A stretch of 64,000 nt of DNA from Actinomadura sp. NBRC 104412 (GCF_030269515.1 NZ_BSTM01000005.1:164357-228356); one strand, 5' to 3'. Numbered from the stretch's first letter, positions 35,623 through 44,951 are shown. Notes: generated by a model not told the origin, from the letters alone. Made by a program: numbers and translations.

Positions 35623-37104
35623 ATGGTGGACGCGATGGAACCGATATCCGAGTCCGAACCCCTGCGGGCGCTGGCCGAGCGCTGTGCGCGGCTGCTCGGG
35701 GACGATGCCGTGATCTCCGATCCGGTGCGGCTGCGCACGTACGAGTGCGACGGGCTGACCACGCACCGCGCCACCCCCGGCCTGGTCGTGCTGCCCGGCA
35801 CGGCCGAGGAGATCGCCGAGATCGTCCGTTTCTGCGGGGCGGCGGGGATCCCGTACGTGGCGCGCGGGTCGGGCACCGGGCTGTCCGGCGGCGCGCTGCC
35901 GCGCACCGACGGCGTGCTGATCGTCACCTCCCGGATGCGCCGGATCCTGGAGATCGACATCGAGAACCAGCGCGCCGTCGTCGAGCCCGGCGTGATCAAC
36001 CTGGACGTGAGCCGCGCGGTGCGCCCGTACGGGTACCATTTCGCGCCCGACCCGTCCAGCCAGCAGATCTGCTCGGTGGGCGGGAACGTCGCGGAGAACT
36101 CCGGCGGCGCGCACTGCCTGAAGTACGGGTTCACCGCGCATCACGTCCTGGCCTGCGAGATCGTCACCCCCGACGGGGAGATCACGGAGCTGGCCGCGGA
36201 CGGGGCGGGCTACGACCTGCTCGGCGTGTTCGTCGGTGCGGAGGGCACGCTCGGCATCGCCACCAAGATCACGGTACGGCTCACCAGGACGCCCGAGGCG
36301 GTGCAGACGCTGCTGGCGGCGTTCGGGTCGATCGAGGCGGGCGGCGCCGCGGTCTCGGCGATCATCGGCGCGGGCGTGGTGCCGGCGGCGATCGAGATGA
36401 TGGACGCGCTGTCGATCGAGGCGGCCGAGGCGGCGGTGTCCTGCGGCTATCCGCCGGGCGCCGGCGCGGTGCTGATCGTGGAGCTGGACGGGCCGGCCGC
36501 CGAGGTGGAGCACCAGTTCGCGCAGGTCCAGGAGATCTGCCGGGACGCGGGCGCGTTCGAGATCCGGGTGGCGGCCGACGACGCGGAACGGGCGCTGATC
36601 TGGAAGGGCCGCAAGTCGGCGTTCGCGGCGGTCGGCCGGATCAGCCCGTCGTACCTGGTGCAGGACGGCGTCATCCCGCGCACGTCCCTGCCGAGCGTGC
36701 TGGCGGGGATCGACGCGCTGTCGGCGGAGTCGGGGGTGCGGGTGGCGAACGTGTTCCACGCGGGCGACGGCAACCTGCACCCGCTGGTGCTGTTCGACGA
36801 CGCGGTCGAGGGGGCGGAGGAGCGCGCCGAGGAGGTCTCCGGCAAGATCCTCGACCTGTGCATCGAGCATGGCGGTTCCATCACCGGGGAGCACGGGGTG
36901 GGTGTCGACAAGTCCCGCTATATGCCGCGCATGTTCACCGACACCGACCTGGACACCATGCAGATGGTGCGCTGCGGCTTCGATCCGGCGGGGCTGTGCA
37001 ACCCGGGCAAGGTCTTCCCCACCCCGCGGTTGTGCGGCGAGGTACCGGGTGTGCGGAAAGGCGTGCATCCCCTGGTGGAGCAGGGGAAGGCGGAACTGTT
37101 CTGA
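35623..37104 (+). CDS. glcD: Glycolate oxidase subunit GlcD (FAD-linked)
   Basis: About 493 aa. The PCMH-type FAD domain shows VLPGTAEEIAEIVRFCG, VARGSGTGLSGGALP and SVGGNVAENSGGAHCLKYG, then GAEGTLGIATKITVRL. The C-terminal domain has NVFHAGDGNLHPL and the ITGEHGVGVDK motif with a probable active-site His. GlcD oxidises glycolate to glyoxylate together with GlcE and GlcF, passing electrons to the respiratory chain. The stop overlaps the glcE start (TGATG), so the subunits are coupled. D-lactate dehydrogenase is a near relative, but the glcE and glcF neighbours favour glycolate. Confidence 0.92.
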   Translation: MVDAMEPISESEPLRALAERCARLLGDDAVISDPVRLRTYECDGLTTHRATPGLVVLPGTAEEIAEIVRFCGAAGIPYVARGSGTGLSGGALPRTDGVLIVTSRMRRILEIDIENQRAVVEPGVINLDVSRAVRPYGYHFAPDPSSQQICSVGGNVAENSGGAHCLKYGFTAHHVLACEIVTPDGEITELAADGAGYDLLGVFVGAEGTLGIATKITVRLTRTPEAVQTLLAAFGSIEAGGAAVSAIIGAGVVPAAIEMMDALSIEAAEAAVSCGYPPGAGAVLIVELDGPAAEVEHQFAQVQEICRDAGAFEIRVAADDAERALIWKGRKSAFAAVGRISPSYLVQDGVIPRTSLPSVLAGIDALSAESGVRVANVFHAGDGNLHPLVLFDDAVEGAEERAEEVSGKILDLCIEHGGSITGEHGVGVDKSRYMPRMFTDTDLDTMQMVRCGFDPAGLCNPGKVFPTPRLCGEVPGVRKGVHPLVEQGKAELF

Positions 37105-38357
37105 TGCCGCCGAAGCAGCAGGCCCGGCGCGGCAAGGCCGCGAACGACGCCGCGTTGAAGGCTCTCGCGAAGGTCTGTGACGACGTCCGTCCGGGGGAAC
37201 CCGAGGAGGGTGTGCTCGGCGTCGTTCCCGGCGTGGTGGCGGCGCCCGCGACGGTGGCCGAGGCCGCCGAGGTGATGCGGGTGGCCGCTGAGCACGACCT
37301 GGCGGTGGTGCCGCGCGGCGCGGAGACCCGGCTGGACTGGGGGACGCCGCCGCACCGCTGCGACCTCCTCCTGGACACCGCCCGGCTGGACCGGGTCGTC
37401 GAGCACGCCGCCGGTGACCTGGTGGTCACTGTCGAGGCGGGCCTGGGGACGGACCGGCTCGCCGAGGTCCTCGCCGAGAAGGGGCAGCGGCTCGCGCTCG
37501 ACGCGCCGCTCCCGGGCTCCACCGTGGGCGGGACGATCGCGACGGCCGCCGCCGGGCCGCTCCGCCTCCGGTACGGGTCGCCGCGCGATCTGGTGATCGG
37601 CCTGACCGTGGTCCGCGCGGACGGACGGGTGGCCCGCTCCGGCGGCAAGGTGGTCAAGAACGTGGCGGGATACGACCTGGGCCGGCTGTTCAGCGGGTCC
37701 TACGGGACGCTCGGGCTGATCGTCGAGGCGACGTTCCGGCTGCATCCCGTCCCGGCGGCGCGGGCGTACCTGACGTGCGCCGTTCCGGACGGGACGCGCG
37801 CCCACGAGGTCGTCCAGGCGGTGCTGCACTCCCCCGCCGCCCCGAGCGCGGTCGAATGCGCCGCGAGGGACGGCGCGCTCACGCTGGGCGTGCTGCTGGA
37901 AGGCGTGGACGCGGGCGTGGCGGCGCGCATCGAGCAGGTGTCCGCGCTGATGGGGGACGGGACGACGGTCAGCGAGACCGCCCCTGACGGCTGGGGCGCC
38001 TACCCGGACGGCACGACGCTGATCGACATCACGGCGCCGCCCGCCGCGTTCCCCGCCCTGCTGTCCACGGTCGGCGCCGGCGCGTCCCTCACGTGGTCGG
38101 CGGCGGGACGCGGGCACCTCGGCCTGCCCGGCGACAGGGCGCCCGAGCAGGTCGCGCAGACTCTGAGCGCCCTGCGGAGCCTGCTCGACGGGAGGCCCCA
38201 CCGCGGCGGCGCCGTCGTGCGTTACGCGCCCGAGGCGGTTCGGGCGGAGGTCGACGTCTGGGGGCCCGTTCCGGCGCTGTCCCTGATGCGCCGGGTCAAG
38301 GAGCAGTTCGACCCCGGCTACCGCATGTCCCCCGGCCGCTTCGCCGGGGGGCTCTGA
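37104..38357 (+). CDS. glcE: Glycolate oxidase subunit GlcE (FAD-binding)
   Basis: A 417-aa FAD-binding protein. VPRGAETRLDWGTPP near residue 71 corresponds to the first FAD loop, followed by STVGGTIATAAAGPLRLRYG, SGGKVVKNVAGYDLGRLFSG and GTLGLIVEATFRLHP. It is shorter than GlcD and lacks the C-terminal His motif, as expected for the structural flavin subunit. The start ATG overlaps the glcD stop and the glcF GTG follows its own stop directly. The first 40 residues are charged and poorly conserved, so a later start cannot be excluded. Confidence 0.9.
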   Translation: MPPKQQARRGKAANDAALKALAKVCDDVRPGEPEEGVLGVVPGVVAAPATVAEAAEVMRVAAEHDLAVVPRGAETRLDWGTPPHRCDLLLDTARLDRVVEHAAGDLVVTVEAGLGTDRLAEVLAEKGQRLALDAPLPGSTVGGTIATAAAGPLRLRYGSPRDLVIGLTVVRADGRVARSGGKVVKNVAGYDLGRLFSGSYGTLGLIVEATFRLHPVPAARAYLTCAVPDGTRAHEVVQAVLHSPAAPSAVECAARDGALTLGVLLEGVDAGVAARIEQVSALMGDGTTVSETAPDGWGAYPDGTTLIDITAPPAAFPALLSTVGAGASLTWSAAGRGHLGLPGDRAPEQVAQTLSALRSLLDGRPHRGGAVVRYAPEAVRAEVDVWGPVPALSLMRRVKEQFDPGYRMSPGRFAGGL

Positions 38358-39656
38358 GTGGAGGACGACCACGTGGAGAACGGCGAGTTCCGCAACCTGC
38401 TCGACGACTGCGTGCATTGCGGGTTCTGCCTGCCCACCTGCCCCACGTACGTGCTGTGGGGTGAGGAGATGGACTCCCCGCGCGGGCGTATCCACCTGAT
38501 GCAGCAGCATTCGCAGGGCGCCCCCATGTCCGGGGCGATGGTGGAGCATTTCGACCGTTGCCTTGGATGCATGGCCTGCGTGACGTCATGCCCGTCCGGT
38601 GTCCAGTACGACCGGCTCATCGAACTGACGCGAGCGGAGGTGGAACGCGAGCATCCGCGGCCGACCCCTGAGCGGATGCTGCGCGAGGCGGTCTTCCGGC
38701 TGTTCCCGTACCCGAACCGGCTGCGCGCCCTGCGCGGGCCGCTCCGCGCGTACCAGAAGAGCGGGCTGGGCCGCCTGATTCGCCGCACCGGTCTGCTGGA
38801 ACGCATGTCGCCGTCCCTCGCGGCGATGGAACGCCTCGCGCCGCCGCTCTCCCGCGCCACCAGGCTTCCCGAGCGCGTGGCGGCGCGCGGGGAACGGCGC
38901 GCGACCGTGGCGATGCTCACAGGCTGCGTCCAGCGGGAGTTCTTCCCCGGTGTGAACGCGGCCACGGCGCGCGTGCTGGCGATGGAGGGCTGCGACGTCC
39001 TGATCCCCCGCGGCCAGGGCTGCTGCGGGGCGCTGTCGCTGCATTCGGGACGCGAGGACGAGGCCAGGGAGTTCGCCCGCCGCACCGTCGTCGCGTTCGA
39101 GGCGGCCGACGTGATCGTGGTGAACGCGGCGGGCTGCGGCTCGGCGATGAAGGAGTACCGGCGGCTGCTGGCCGACGAACCCGGATGGGCGGGACGCGCG
39201 GAGGCGCTGTCGGCCAAGACCAGGGACCTCGCCGAGTTCCTCGCCGAACTGGGGCCGCGTGCGGAACGGCGTCCGCTTCCGTTCACGGTCGCCTATCACG
39301 ACGCCTGCCATCTGGCGCACGCGCAGGGCGTCCGCGCCCAGCCCCGCGCGCTGCTCGCCGGGATTCCGGAGCTGACCGTGAAGGAGATCGCCGACCCGGA
39401 GATCTGCTGCGGTTCGGCGGGCACGTACAACCTGCTCCAGCCGGAGGCCGCCGCCGAGCTCGGCGACCGGAAGGCGGCCGGGGTACGGGCGACCGGGGCC
39501 GACCTGCTGGTCGCGGCCAACCCCGGGTGCTCCATGCAGATCGCGACGGCGCTGGAGCGGCAGGGGGTACGGCTCCCGGTGGCGCACACCGCCGAGGTCC
39601 TGGACGCCTCGCTGCGCGGGCTGGGGACGTCCGCGCTGCTCAGAGCCACCGTCTGA
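38358..39656 (+). CDS. glcF: Glycolate oxidase iron-sulfur subunit GlcF
   Basis: A 432-aa protein with two 4Fe-4S motifs, CVHCGFCLPTCP near residue 17 and CLGCMACVTSCP near 63, and two CCG domains: GQGCCGALSLHSG near 220 and ICCGSAGTYNLLQP near 350, with VNAAGCGSAMKEY and YHDACHLAHAQGV between them. It carries electrons from the GlcD/GlcE flavins towards the quinone pool at the membrane. The GTG start directly abuts the glcE stop. It is the last gene of the aceB-glcDEF run. Confidence 0.93.
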   Translation: MEDDHVENGEFRNLLDDCVHCGFCLPTCPTYVLWGEEMDSPRGRIHLMQQHSQGAPMSGAMVEHFDRCLGCMACVTSCPSGVQYDRLIELTRAEVEREHPRPTPERMLREAVFRLFPYPNRLRALRGPLRAYQKSGLGRLIRRTGLLERMSPSLAAMERLAPPLSRATRLPERVAARGERRATVAMLTGCVQREFFPGVNAATARVLAMEGCDVLIPRGQGCCGALSLHSGREDEAREFARRTVVAFEAADVIVVNAAGCGSAMKEYRRLLADEPGWAGRAEALSAKTRDLAEFLAELGPRAERRPLPFTVAYHDACHLAHAQGVRAQPRALLAGIPELTVKEIADPEICCGSAGTYNLLQPEAAAELGDRKAAGVRATGADLLVAANPGCSMQIATALERQGVRLPVAHTAEVLDASLRGLGTSALLRATV

Positions 39657-39791
39657 GGCGGTGGGCGGGGCCGCCCCGCCCCCCAAGATCCACTCGTTGG
39701 CGTGGTGACTCTGTATCGTGGACTTACCGCCAAGGGAGCCATTCCTTACTATCTGGAAAGGGCGCCCGGTCAGATCACCACGGGAACAGCG

Positions 39792-40538
39792 ATGTACGAC
39801 AGGCAGATGCAGCCACGGCCGATGTCACCGAGGCCGTCGCCGGGAGCCCGCCGTCCGCCGCCCCGGAACCAGCGGCGAAGAAAACGCAGAGCGGCCAGGC
39901 TCGGCCTTGCCGGCGCCCTGACGGGCGTGCTCGGCATCGCCCTCATCGCCGCCGCCATCGTCGTCCTCCGTCCCGACTCGCTGGGCGGAAACGCCGGGAC
40001 GGGCGGGTCCAACGCCAACGGCCCGGGTTCCATCCCGTCGCCCAAGGCGGGCCCCGTGCTCAGCGTCACCACTCCGGAGGGCTACGGGTACGGCCTGGCG
40101 GCGGTCAAGGCGGGCACCAGCCTGGCGCCCCTGGGCCAGTCCAAGAACCCGGGCCAGGGCCTGACCTACGCCTACGCCGACTACATCATCACCAACACCC
40201 AGCGCCGCCCCGCCCTCCTGGACTACCCGGCGGACCTGTTCATGCCGCGGGCCCAGGTGCCGGCGTCCGCCCGCTCCCGCTGCATGCCCCAGCCGGGCGT
40301 CCCCGAGGACATGTGCACGCTGCCGAACCGCAGCCAGATCACCGCCCGCATCGGCGACTCCGAGCCCCCCGTCATCGAGGGCGCCGACAAGATGATCCCG
40401 CCCGGCGCCTCCTACCTGGTGCGCGTCGCCACGGACCTGCCGGTCACGGAGGGCGTCCAGGACGAGGACCTCAAGCTGTACGTGTGGGACGCCCGGTTCA
40501 CCAGCGACCGTAAGGGCATCGAGGTCGCGTTCCCGTAG
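39792..40538 (+). CDS. Membrane-anchored hypothetical protein
   Basis: About 248 aa from the ATG at 39792. The first 40 residues are Pro/Arg-rich (ending RRRKRRAARLG), followed by one membrane helix (LAGALTGVLGIALIAAAIVV) and an exported Gly/Asn/Ser linker. The external domain has YAYADYIITNTQRRPALLDY and a cysteine pair (SRCMPQPGVPEDMCTLPN) that could form a disulfide. The beta-rich pattern ending in LYVWDARFTSDRKGIEVAFP resembles Ig-like DUF4352-type extracellular domains, but this is a weak match. Function unknown. It stands alone, convergent with the next gene. Confidence 0.65.
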   Translation: MYDRQMQPRPMSPRPSPGARRPPPRNQRRRKRRAARLGLAGALTGVLGIALIAAAIVVLRPDSLGGNAGTGGSNANGPGSIPSPKAGPVLSVTTPEGYGYGLAAVKAGTSLAPLGQSKNPGQGLTYAYADYIITNTQRRPALLDYPADLFMPRAQVPASARSRCMPQPGVPEDMCTLPNRSQITARIGDSEPPVIEGADKMIPPGASYLVRVATDLPVTEGVQDEDLKLYVWDARFTSDRKGIEVAFP

Positions 40539-40550
40539 ACACCCGCGCGA

Positions 40551-40589
40551 CCGGCCGGTGACCCCCTGCGGGGCGGCGTCACCGGCCGG
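40551..40589. terminator. Bidirectional terminator hairpin
   Basis: CCGGCCGGTGAC (40551-40562) pairs with GTCACCGGCCGG (40578-40589), a perfect 12-bp stem whose loop contains a further CCCC/GGGG pairing. It lies between two convergent genes and probably serves both. Confidence 0.75.
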
Positions 40590-40603
40590 AACGGGAGAGG
40601 CGG

Positions 40604-41587
40604 TCAGGAGGCGATGGCGGGCTCCCGTTCCGCCTCCGCGAGGTTCTCGGTCCTGGTGCGGGAGCGCAGGCCCCCGACTCCGAACAGGACGAGCCCCGCC
40701 GCCGCCCAGGCGAGCAGCGTGATGAGCGGCGCCGACGCGCCCGCGCCGTCGAAGTACGTCACCGAGCGCACCAGCGTGATCGCCGCGCCGGGCGGGAGGA
40801 GCTGGCCCAGCTCGCCCCATGGTTGCGGCAGCAGCTCGGGCGCCGAGGTGGCGGCCGACAGCGGGTTGCCCAGCAACAGGAAGGTCAGCGCGCCCAGGCC
40901 GAGGCCCGCCCGTCCGATGGCCGCGGCGAGCCCGGCGACGGTGCCGGCGACCGCGAGCACGGCCAGTCCCATGACGGAGGCGAGGGTCGGGTAGGAGCCG
41001 GGCAGCAGCGACAGCCAGCCCTGGGCCAGCCACGCCGCGCCGAGACCGCCCAGGATCGAGAAGATCACCAGGCCGAGGGCGCGTGCGGCCAGGGCCGGGA
41101 TCGCGAAGGTCAGCAGCACGGCCGCGGCGATGCCGGACATGATCAGCGGCAGCGCCAGGGCGCCGAACCCGGCCCCGCGCGGGTCGTCGGCGTCGGCGGC
41201 CACCACGTCCTGGACGGCGGCGGACGGCGCGCCCGACAACTGCTGCGCGACCTGGGTGAGCAGCTGGGCCACCATCGGGGACGCCGCGGAGGCGACCAGC
41301 ACCTTGGGCCCGGACGGCGTGGTGACGATCGCGCCGTAAGCCTCGTAGTCGGCCAGGACGGCGCGCGCCGCGGCCTCGTCGGCCACCGTGGTCACCTCGA
41401 ACGCCCCAGGCCGCTCCCGGTCCAGCCGCCCGGCCACGGCGGCGGCCTGCGGGCCGGCGGTCACGATGGGAACGTCGCGCGGGGCGATCCGGGCGGCCGG
41501 CCAGGAGAACGCGACGATCATGAGAAGTTGCAGGATGACGGCGCCGAGCGCGACGCCCGCGGCACGCTGGATCAGGGAGGACCGCAT
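40604..41587 (-). CDS. ABC-2/YhgE-Pip-like membrane protein
   Basis: A 327-aa protein. One N-terminal membrane helix (GAVILQLLMIVAFSWPAAR), an extracellular alpha/beta region of about 110 residues, then five or six further helices. The layout resembles ABC-2-type permeases of the YhgE/Pip group used in drug or peptide export, but no ATPase gene is adjacent. The ATG at 41587 fits the start of the first helix. The divergent TetR gene and shared operators indicate that it is the regulated target. Substrate unknown. Confidence 0.7.
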   Translation of the reverse strand: MRSSLIQRAAGVALGAVILQLLMIVAFSWPAARIAPRDVPIVTAGPQAAAVAGRLDRERPGAFEVTTVADEAAARAVLADYEAYGAIVTTPSGPKVLVASAASPMVAQLLTQVAQQLSGAPSAAVQDVVAADADDPRGAGFGALALPLIMSGIAAAVLLTFAIPALAARALGLVIFSILGGLGAAWLAQGWLSLLPGSYPTLASVMGLAVLAVAGTVAGLAAAIGRAGLGLGALTFLLLGNPLSAATSAPELLPQPWGELGQLLPPGAAITLVRSVTYFDGAGASAPLITLLAWAAAGLVLFGVGGLRSRTRTENLAEAEREPAIAS

Positions 41588-41604
41588 CGTCCGCCTCCAG
41601 AAAA

Positions 41605-41618
41605 GCGAATGTCCGTTC
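41605..41618. promoter_or_regulatory. TetR operator half of a pair (permease side)
   Basis: GCGAATGTCCGTTC is an imperfect version of the palindrome AACGAAyrTTCGTT found at 41663. It lies 18 nt upstream of the permease start, where binding would block its promoter or leader. Confidence 0.6.
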
Positions 41619-41662
41619 TTTTTGACTCCCCCAGGGTCGCATCGGAGCGCCGTCTCGTCAAG

Positions 41663-41676
41663 AACGAACATTCGTT
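41663..41676. promoter_or_regulatory. TetR operator (regulator side)
   Basis: AACGAACATTCGTT is a 14-bp near-perfect palindrome 14 nt before the tetR start. Together with the related site 58 bp away it fits autoregulation and control of the divergent permease. Confidence 0.7.
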
Positions 41677-41689
41677 TTATATTGGGACC

Positions 41690-42313
41690 ATGCCACGAGT
41701 GAGCGAGGAGTACCTGGAGCGGCGCCGTCGGCAGATCGTCGAGGCCGCCCGCCGGTGCTTCATCCGCAAGGGCGTGCACGCCACGTCCATGCAGGACATC
41801 TTCGCCGAGTCCGGCCTGTCGGCCGGGGCGGTCTACCGGTACTTCAAGAGCAAGAACGAGCTCATCGAGGCCATCACCGGCCAGGTGATCAGCGACCTCC
41901 ACCTGTACCTGGAGGAGCTGGTGACCCACGAGCCGCTGCTGCCGCTCGACGAGGTCGTCGTGCGGATGACCCGGCGCATCCAGGCCCGGTCGGCGGACGA
42001 CGGCTTCGTACGCCTCGCTCCGCAGGCATGGGCGCTGGCGATGTACGAGCCGGAGCTACGCGTCTACATCCAGGACAACCTCACGGGACTGCGCCGGCAC
42101 TGGATCACCTACGCCCGGCGCTGTGCCGAGAACGGCCTGCTCGCCCAGGGCGCCGATGCCGAGTCCACGGGCAAGGCCCTCTTCGGCCTGCTGCCCGGGT
42201 TCCTGCTCCAGTGCCTCATCACCGAGGACGCCGAACCCGAAGAGATCGCGGCGGGCGTGCGCGCCCTGGCCAGGACCGCCCTGATCGACCCCGTCGTCCC
42301 CACGGGCACCTGA
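41690..42313 (+). CDS. TetR-family repressor
   Basis: A 207-aa TetR/AcrR regulator. The N-terminal domain RRRQIVEAARRCFIRKGVHA then TSMQDIFAESGLSAGAVYRYFKSKNELI has the standard TetR helix-turn-helix. The C-terminal helical ligand domain is not recognised. It is divergent from the ABC-2-like gene and two copies of a matching palindrome lie between them. It probably represses both until an unknown ligand, perhaps a lipophilic drug, binds. No strong ribosome site precedes the ATG. Confidence 0.9.
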   Translation: MPRVSEEYLERRRRQIVEAARRCFIRKGVHATSMQDIFAESGLSAGAVYRYFKSKNELIEAITGQVISDLHLYLEELVTHEPLLPLDEVVVRMTRRIQARSADDGFVRLAPQAWALAMYEPELRVYIQDNLTGLRRHWITYARRCAENGLLAQGADAESTGKALFGLLPGFLLQCLITEDAEPEEIAAGVRALARTALIDPVVPTGT

Positions 42314-42791
42314 CGCTCCCCCGAAGACGACCGGGAACGGCACCCGGCGGCGGTCGCCGAACCCGCCCCCGCCGGGGTTCCGTGACCGCCGCCGGCGGCA
42401 TTTCCCCCGCTGAGAGGGTTGCCTTGGCGGGGGTGGGTCGTGGTACCTCTTTCTCGTCATCCCACGACATTCCGGGCACTCCCCGCCCGTGCCCGGAGCC
42501 CCCGACCTGGACGCCTCCCGCGTCCCCTCCTCCCGTGAGATGTCCTGCATGAAGCCGTCTCTCCACCTCCGCGGGCCCACCCAGCCGACGATCAGGCGAT
42601 GCGCCGTCCCGTCGCCTCGGCACGCCCGTGTGAGCGAAGGCACCGCCGGTGACCGGAGATGTCCGGAACATCCGGCGTGGCCAGTGTGGCCGGACGGCCG
42701 TCCCGGTGTCCTGAGGCGGACGCCCCGCGGACGGCGGGACGGCCATCAGGACGCTTTAACATTCCATTACCTTTGAGGGCCGGGAGCGCGC
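42314..42791. other. 478-bp gap upstream of the sensor kinase; one inverted repeat
   Basis: No convincing gene. GGCCGTCCCG (42696-42705) and CGGGACGGCC (42735-42744) form a perfect 10-bp inverted repeat with a 29-nt spacer, ending about 47 nt before the kinase start. An AT-rich TTTAACATTCCATTACC stretch follows and may hold the promoter. The repeat could be a regulator site or the tetR terminator. Confidence 0.4.
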
Positions 42792-44771
42792 ATGGAGAGC
42801 GTGGATCGCGAGGGCAGGGGCGTCCCGTGGGCGTTGATCCTCGCGTTGGGCGCCGTCCTCGCCGTGTTCGGGTCGCTGCTGGCGGGTCTCTGGCTGCCGG
42901 CGCCGCGGCGGATGGTGTGGTGGCATCCCGAGATCGTGACCGCGCTGTTCTTCGCGCCGGTGGGGGCCCTGCTCCTGCGTTACCGTCCCGGGCTGCGGGT
43001 CGGGCAGGTGATGCTGTTCTGCGGCTTCAGCGCCTCGGTGTACGTGCTGTCGCTCAACCTGGGGCCGCTGTTCGAGACGCGCGGCTGGCCCGGGGCCGGG
43101 TTGTGGAACTGGCTCGGCGTGTGGCTGTGGGCGGTCGACACCTTCGGCCTCACCCTGATCCTGCCGCTGATCTTCCCGGACGGGCGGCTGGTGTCGTCGC
43201 TGTTCCGGCCGGTGCTGGCGGTGGCCTGCGCGGTGCCGCTGATCGTCTGCGTGCATCTGACCATCGACCCCGGCGCCCGCCGCTTCCACAACGGCGTCTC
43301 GGTCTACCCGTTCCAGGACATCCCGCCGCTCATCAGCGTGGTCATCCTGGGGACGCTGGCGCTGTCCATCTGGTCGATGGTCCTGCGCTTCGTCCGGGCC
43401 ACGCCGGACGTGCGGCGGCAGATCGGCTGGGTGGTGTATCCCGGGGTGTTCGCCCAGACGATCGTCTACGTGGGCGAGACCACCCCGGCGATCGGGGATC
43501 CGCTGCGCAGCCTCGCCATCGCCGCCGTTCCGGTGTGCATCGCCATCGCGATCACCCGGTACCGGCTGTACGACATCGACCTGGTGGTCAGCAGGACGCT
43601 GGTCTACGCCGGCCTGGTCGTCGTGATCACCGGCGTGTACTTCGCGCTGGTCGCGCTGGCCAGCGGCGTGTTCGCGGGGCAGGGGACCCTGGCGGGGCTG
43701 ATCGGGGCGATCGCGGCCGGGGCGGTGTTCGAGCCGGCGCGGCGCCGCCTGCAGCGCGCCACCGACCGGCTGATCCACGGCGAGCGGGACCCGTACCGGA
43801 TCGCCGACCGGCTCAACCGCCGGCTCCAGACCACCTCCGACCCGTCCGCGGCGCTGGCGACCGCGGCCTCGGTGGTGCGGGAGGCGCTGCGCGCGACCGG
43901 CGTGCTGATCGAGGTGCTGGACAAGGACGGCCGGGTCACCGCCACCAGCGAGGACGGCACGCTGGGCGAGCGCCCGCAGCTGATCCCGCTGGTCTGGCAC
44001 GGGGAGCCGGTGGGGCGGCTGCTGTTCGGCGTCACCCGGCGTCCCGACCCCCGGCTGGCCTCGGTGCTGGCGCGCAACCTGGCCGAGCTGACCAGCGCCG
44101 CCCGCCTTACCGCGGAGGTGCAACGCTCCAAGGAACGCATCCTGCGCACCCGTGAGGAGGAACGCCGCCGGCTGCGCCGTGACCTGCACGACGGCCTGGG
44201 CCCGACGTTGGCGAGCCTGGCCATGACGGTGGACGCGGCGCGCATCACGCTGAAGACCGACCCGGAGGCGGCTGACGAGCTCCTTGAGGAACTGCGCACC
44301 ACCATGGGTCGCACGATCGGCGACATCCGGGAGCTGGTGTACGGGCTGCGCCCGCCCGCGCTGGACGACCTGGGCCTGGCCGGTGCCGTCCGCGCTCTGG
44401 GCGGCGTGGTCGCGACCGAGGACGGCCCGGAGGTGGACGTGCAGGTCGAGGGGGACCTGGACAACCTTCCGGCCGCCGCCGAGGTCGCCGCGTACCGGAT
44501 CGTGCAGGAGGCGCTCACCAACGTGTACCGCCATGCGAAGGCGGGCAGCGCGGTGGTGCGGCTCGCACTGAACGGCGATCTGCACGTGACGGTCCGTGAC
44601 GACGGCATCGGCGTGCCACCGGACGCACGCTCGGGGGTGGGCATGTCCTCGATGCGCGAACGGGCCACCGAGATCGGCGGCTCCTGCACGGTCGCCCCGG
44701 CCCCGGAAGGCGGCACCCTGGTCAAGGCCAGACTCCCGGTGAACGGAACCGGCACCCCACCCCCCAACTAA
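42792..44771 (+). CDS. NarL-type sensor histidine kinase, orphan
   Basis: A 659-aa kinase. Seven or so hydrophobic helices occupy residues 10-320, followed by a GAF-like linker (about 350-435), a short coiled coil, the HisKA_3 dimerisation helix with RRLRRDLHDGLGPTLASL (phospho-His near residue 464), and a HATPase domain with VQEALTNVYRHAKAG and DDGIGVPPDARSGVGM. These kinases usually pair with a LuxR/NarL response regulator encoded next door, but none is in the neighbourhood. The signal is unknown; the membrane part suggests sensing of the envelope or a lipophilic ligand. Confidence 0.9.
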   Translation: MESVDREGRGVPWALILALGAVLAVFGSLLAGLWLPAPRRMVWWHPEIVTALFFAPVGALLLRYRPGLRVGQVMLFCGFSASVYVLSLNLGPLFETRGWPGAGLWNWLGVWLWAVDTFGLTLILPLIFPDGRLVSSLFRPVLAVACAVPLIVCVHLTIDPGARRFHNGVSVYPFQDIPPLISVVILGTLALSIWSMVLRFVRATPDVRRQIGWVVYPGVFAQTIVYVGETTPAIGDPLRSLAIAAVPVCIAIAITRYRLYDIDLVVSRTLVYAGLVVVITGVYFALVALASGVFAGQGTLAGLIGAIAAGAVFEPARRRLQRATDRLIHGERDPYRIADRLNRRLQTTSDPSAALATAASVVREALRATGVLIEVLDKDGRVTATSEDGTLGERPQLIPLVWHGEPVGRLLFGVTRRPDPRLASVLARNLAELTSAARLTAEVQRSKERILRTREEERRRLRRDLHDGLGPTLASLAMTVDAARITLKTDPEAADELLEELRTTMGRTIGDIRELVYGLRPPALDDLGLAGAVRALGGVVATEDGPEVDVQVEGDLDNLPAAAEVAAYRIVQEALTNVYRHAKAGSAVVRLALNGDLHVTVRDDGIGVPPDARSGVGMSSMRERATEIGGSCTVAPAPEGGTLVKARLPVNGTGTPPPN

Positions 44772-44808
44772 CGAAAGGGGTGGGCGGGCGGGGGCCGGCG
44801 GCATCACC

Positions 44809-44910
44809 GGGGGGCTCGGGGGGTCGCCCCCCCGATAGATACGGGGGGTTCGGGGGGTCGCGCCCCCGATAGATACGGGGGGTTCGGGGGGTCGCGCCCC
44901 CGATAGATAC
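44809..44910. repeat. 34-bp tandem repeat with GATAGATAC core
   Basis: GATAGATAC starts at 44834, 44868 and 44902, giving two full 34-bp units and a third core; a variant partial unit lies at 44809-44833. Each unit contains GGGGGGTTCGGGGGG, with G6 runs able to form quadruplexes, and a CGCGCCCCC segment. The region is directly 3' of the kinase gene and shows no coding support. Confidence 0.85.
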
Positions 44911-44932
44911 GACGGAATCCCCAAAAAGGAAA

Positions 44933-44951
44933 GGCGCCCCGACAGGGCGCC
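44933..44951. terminator. Terminator-like hairpin
   Basis: GGCGCCC-CGACA-GGGCGCC: 7-bp stem with a 5-nt loop, preceded by an A-rich AAAAAGGAAA stretch, which on the minus strand would be a T-run. It may end transcription from the right. Confidence 0.6.

Noticed and set aside
44809..44910. CRISPR array
   Set aside because: The 34-bp units are head-to-tail without variable spacers, there are fewer than four, and no cas gene is near.
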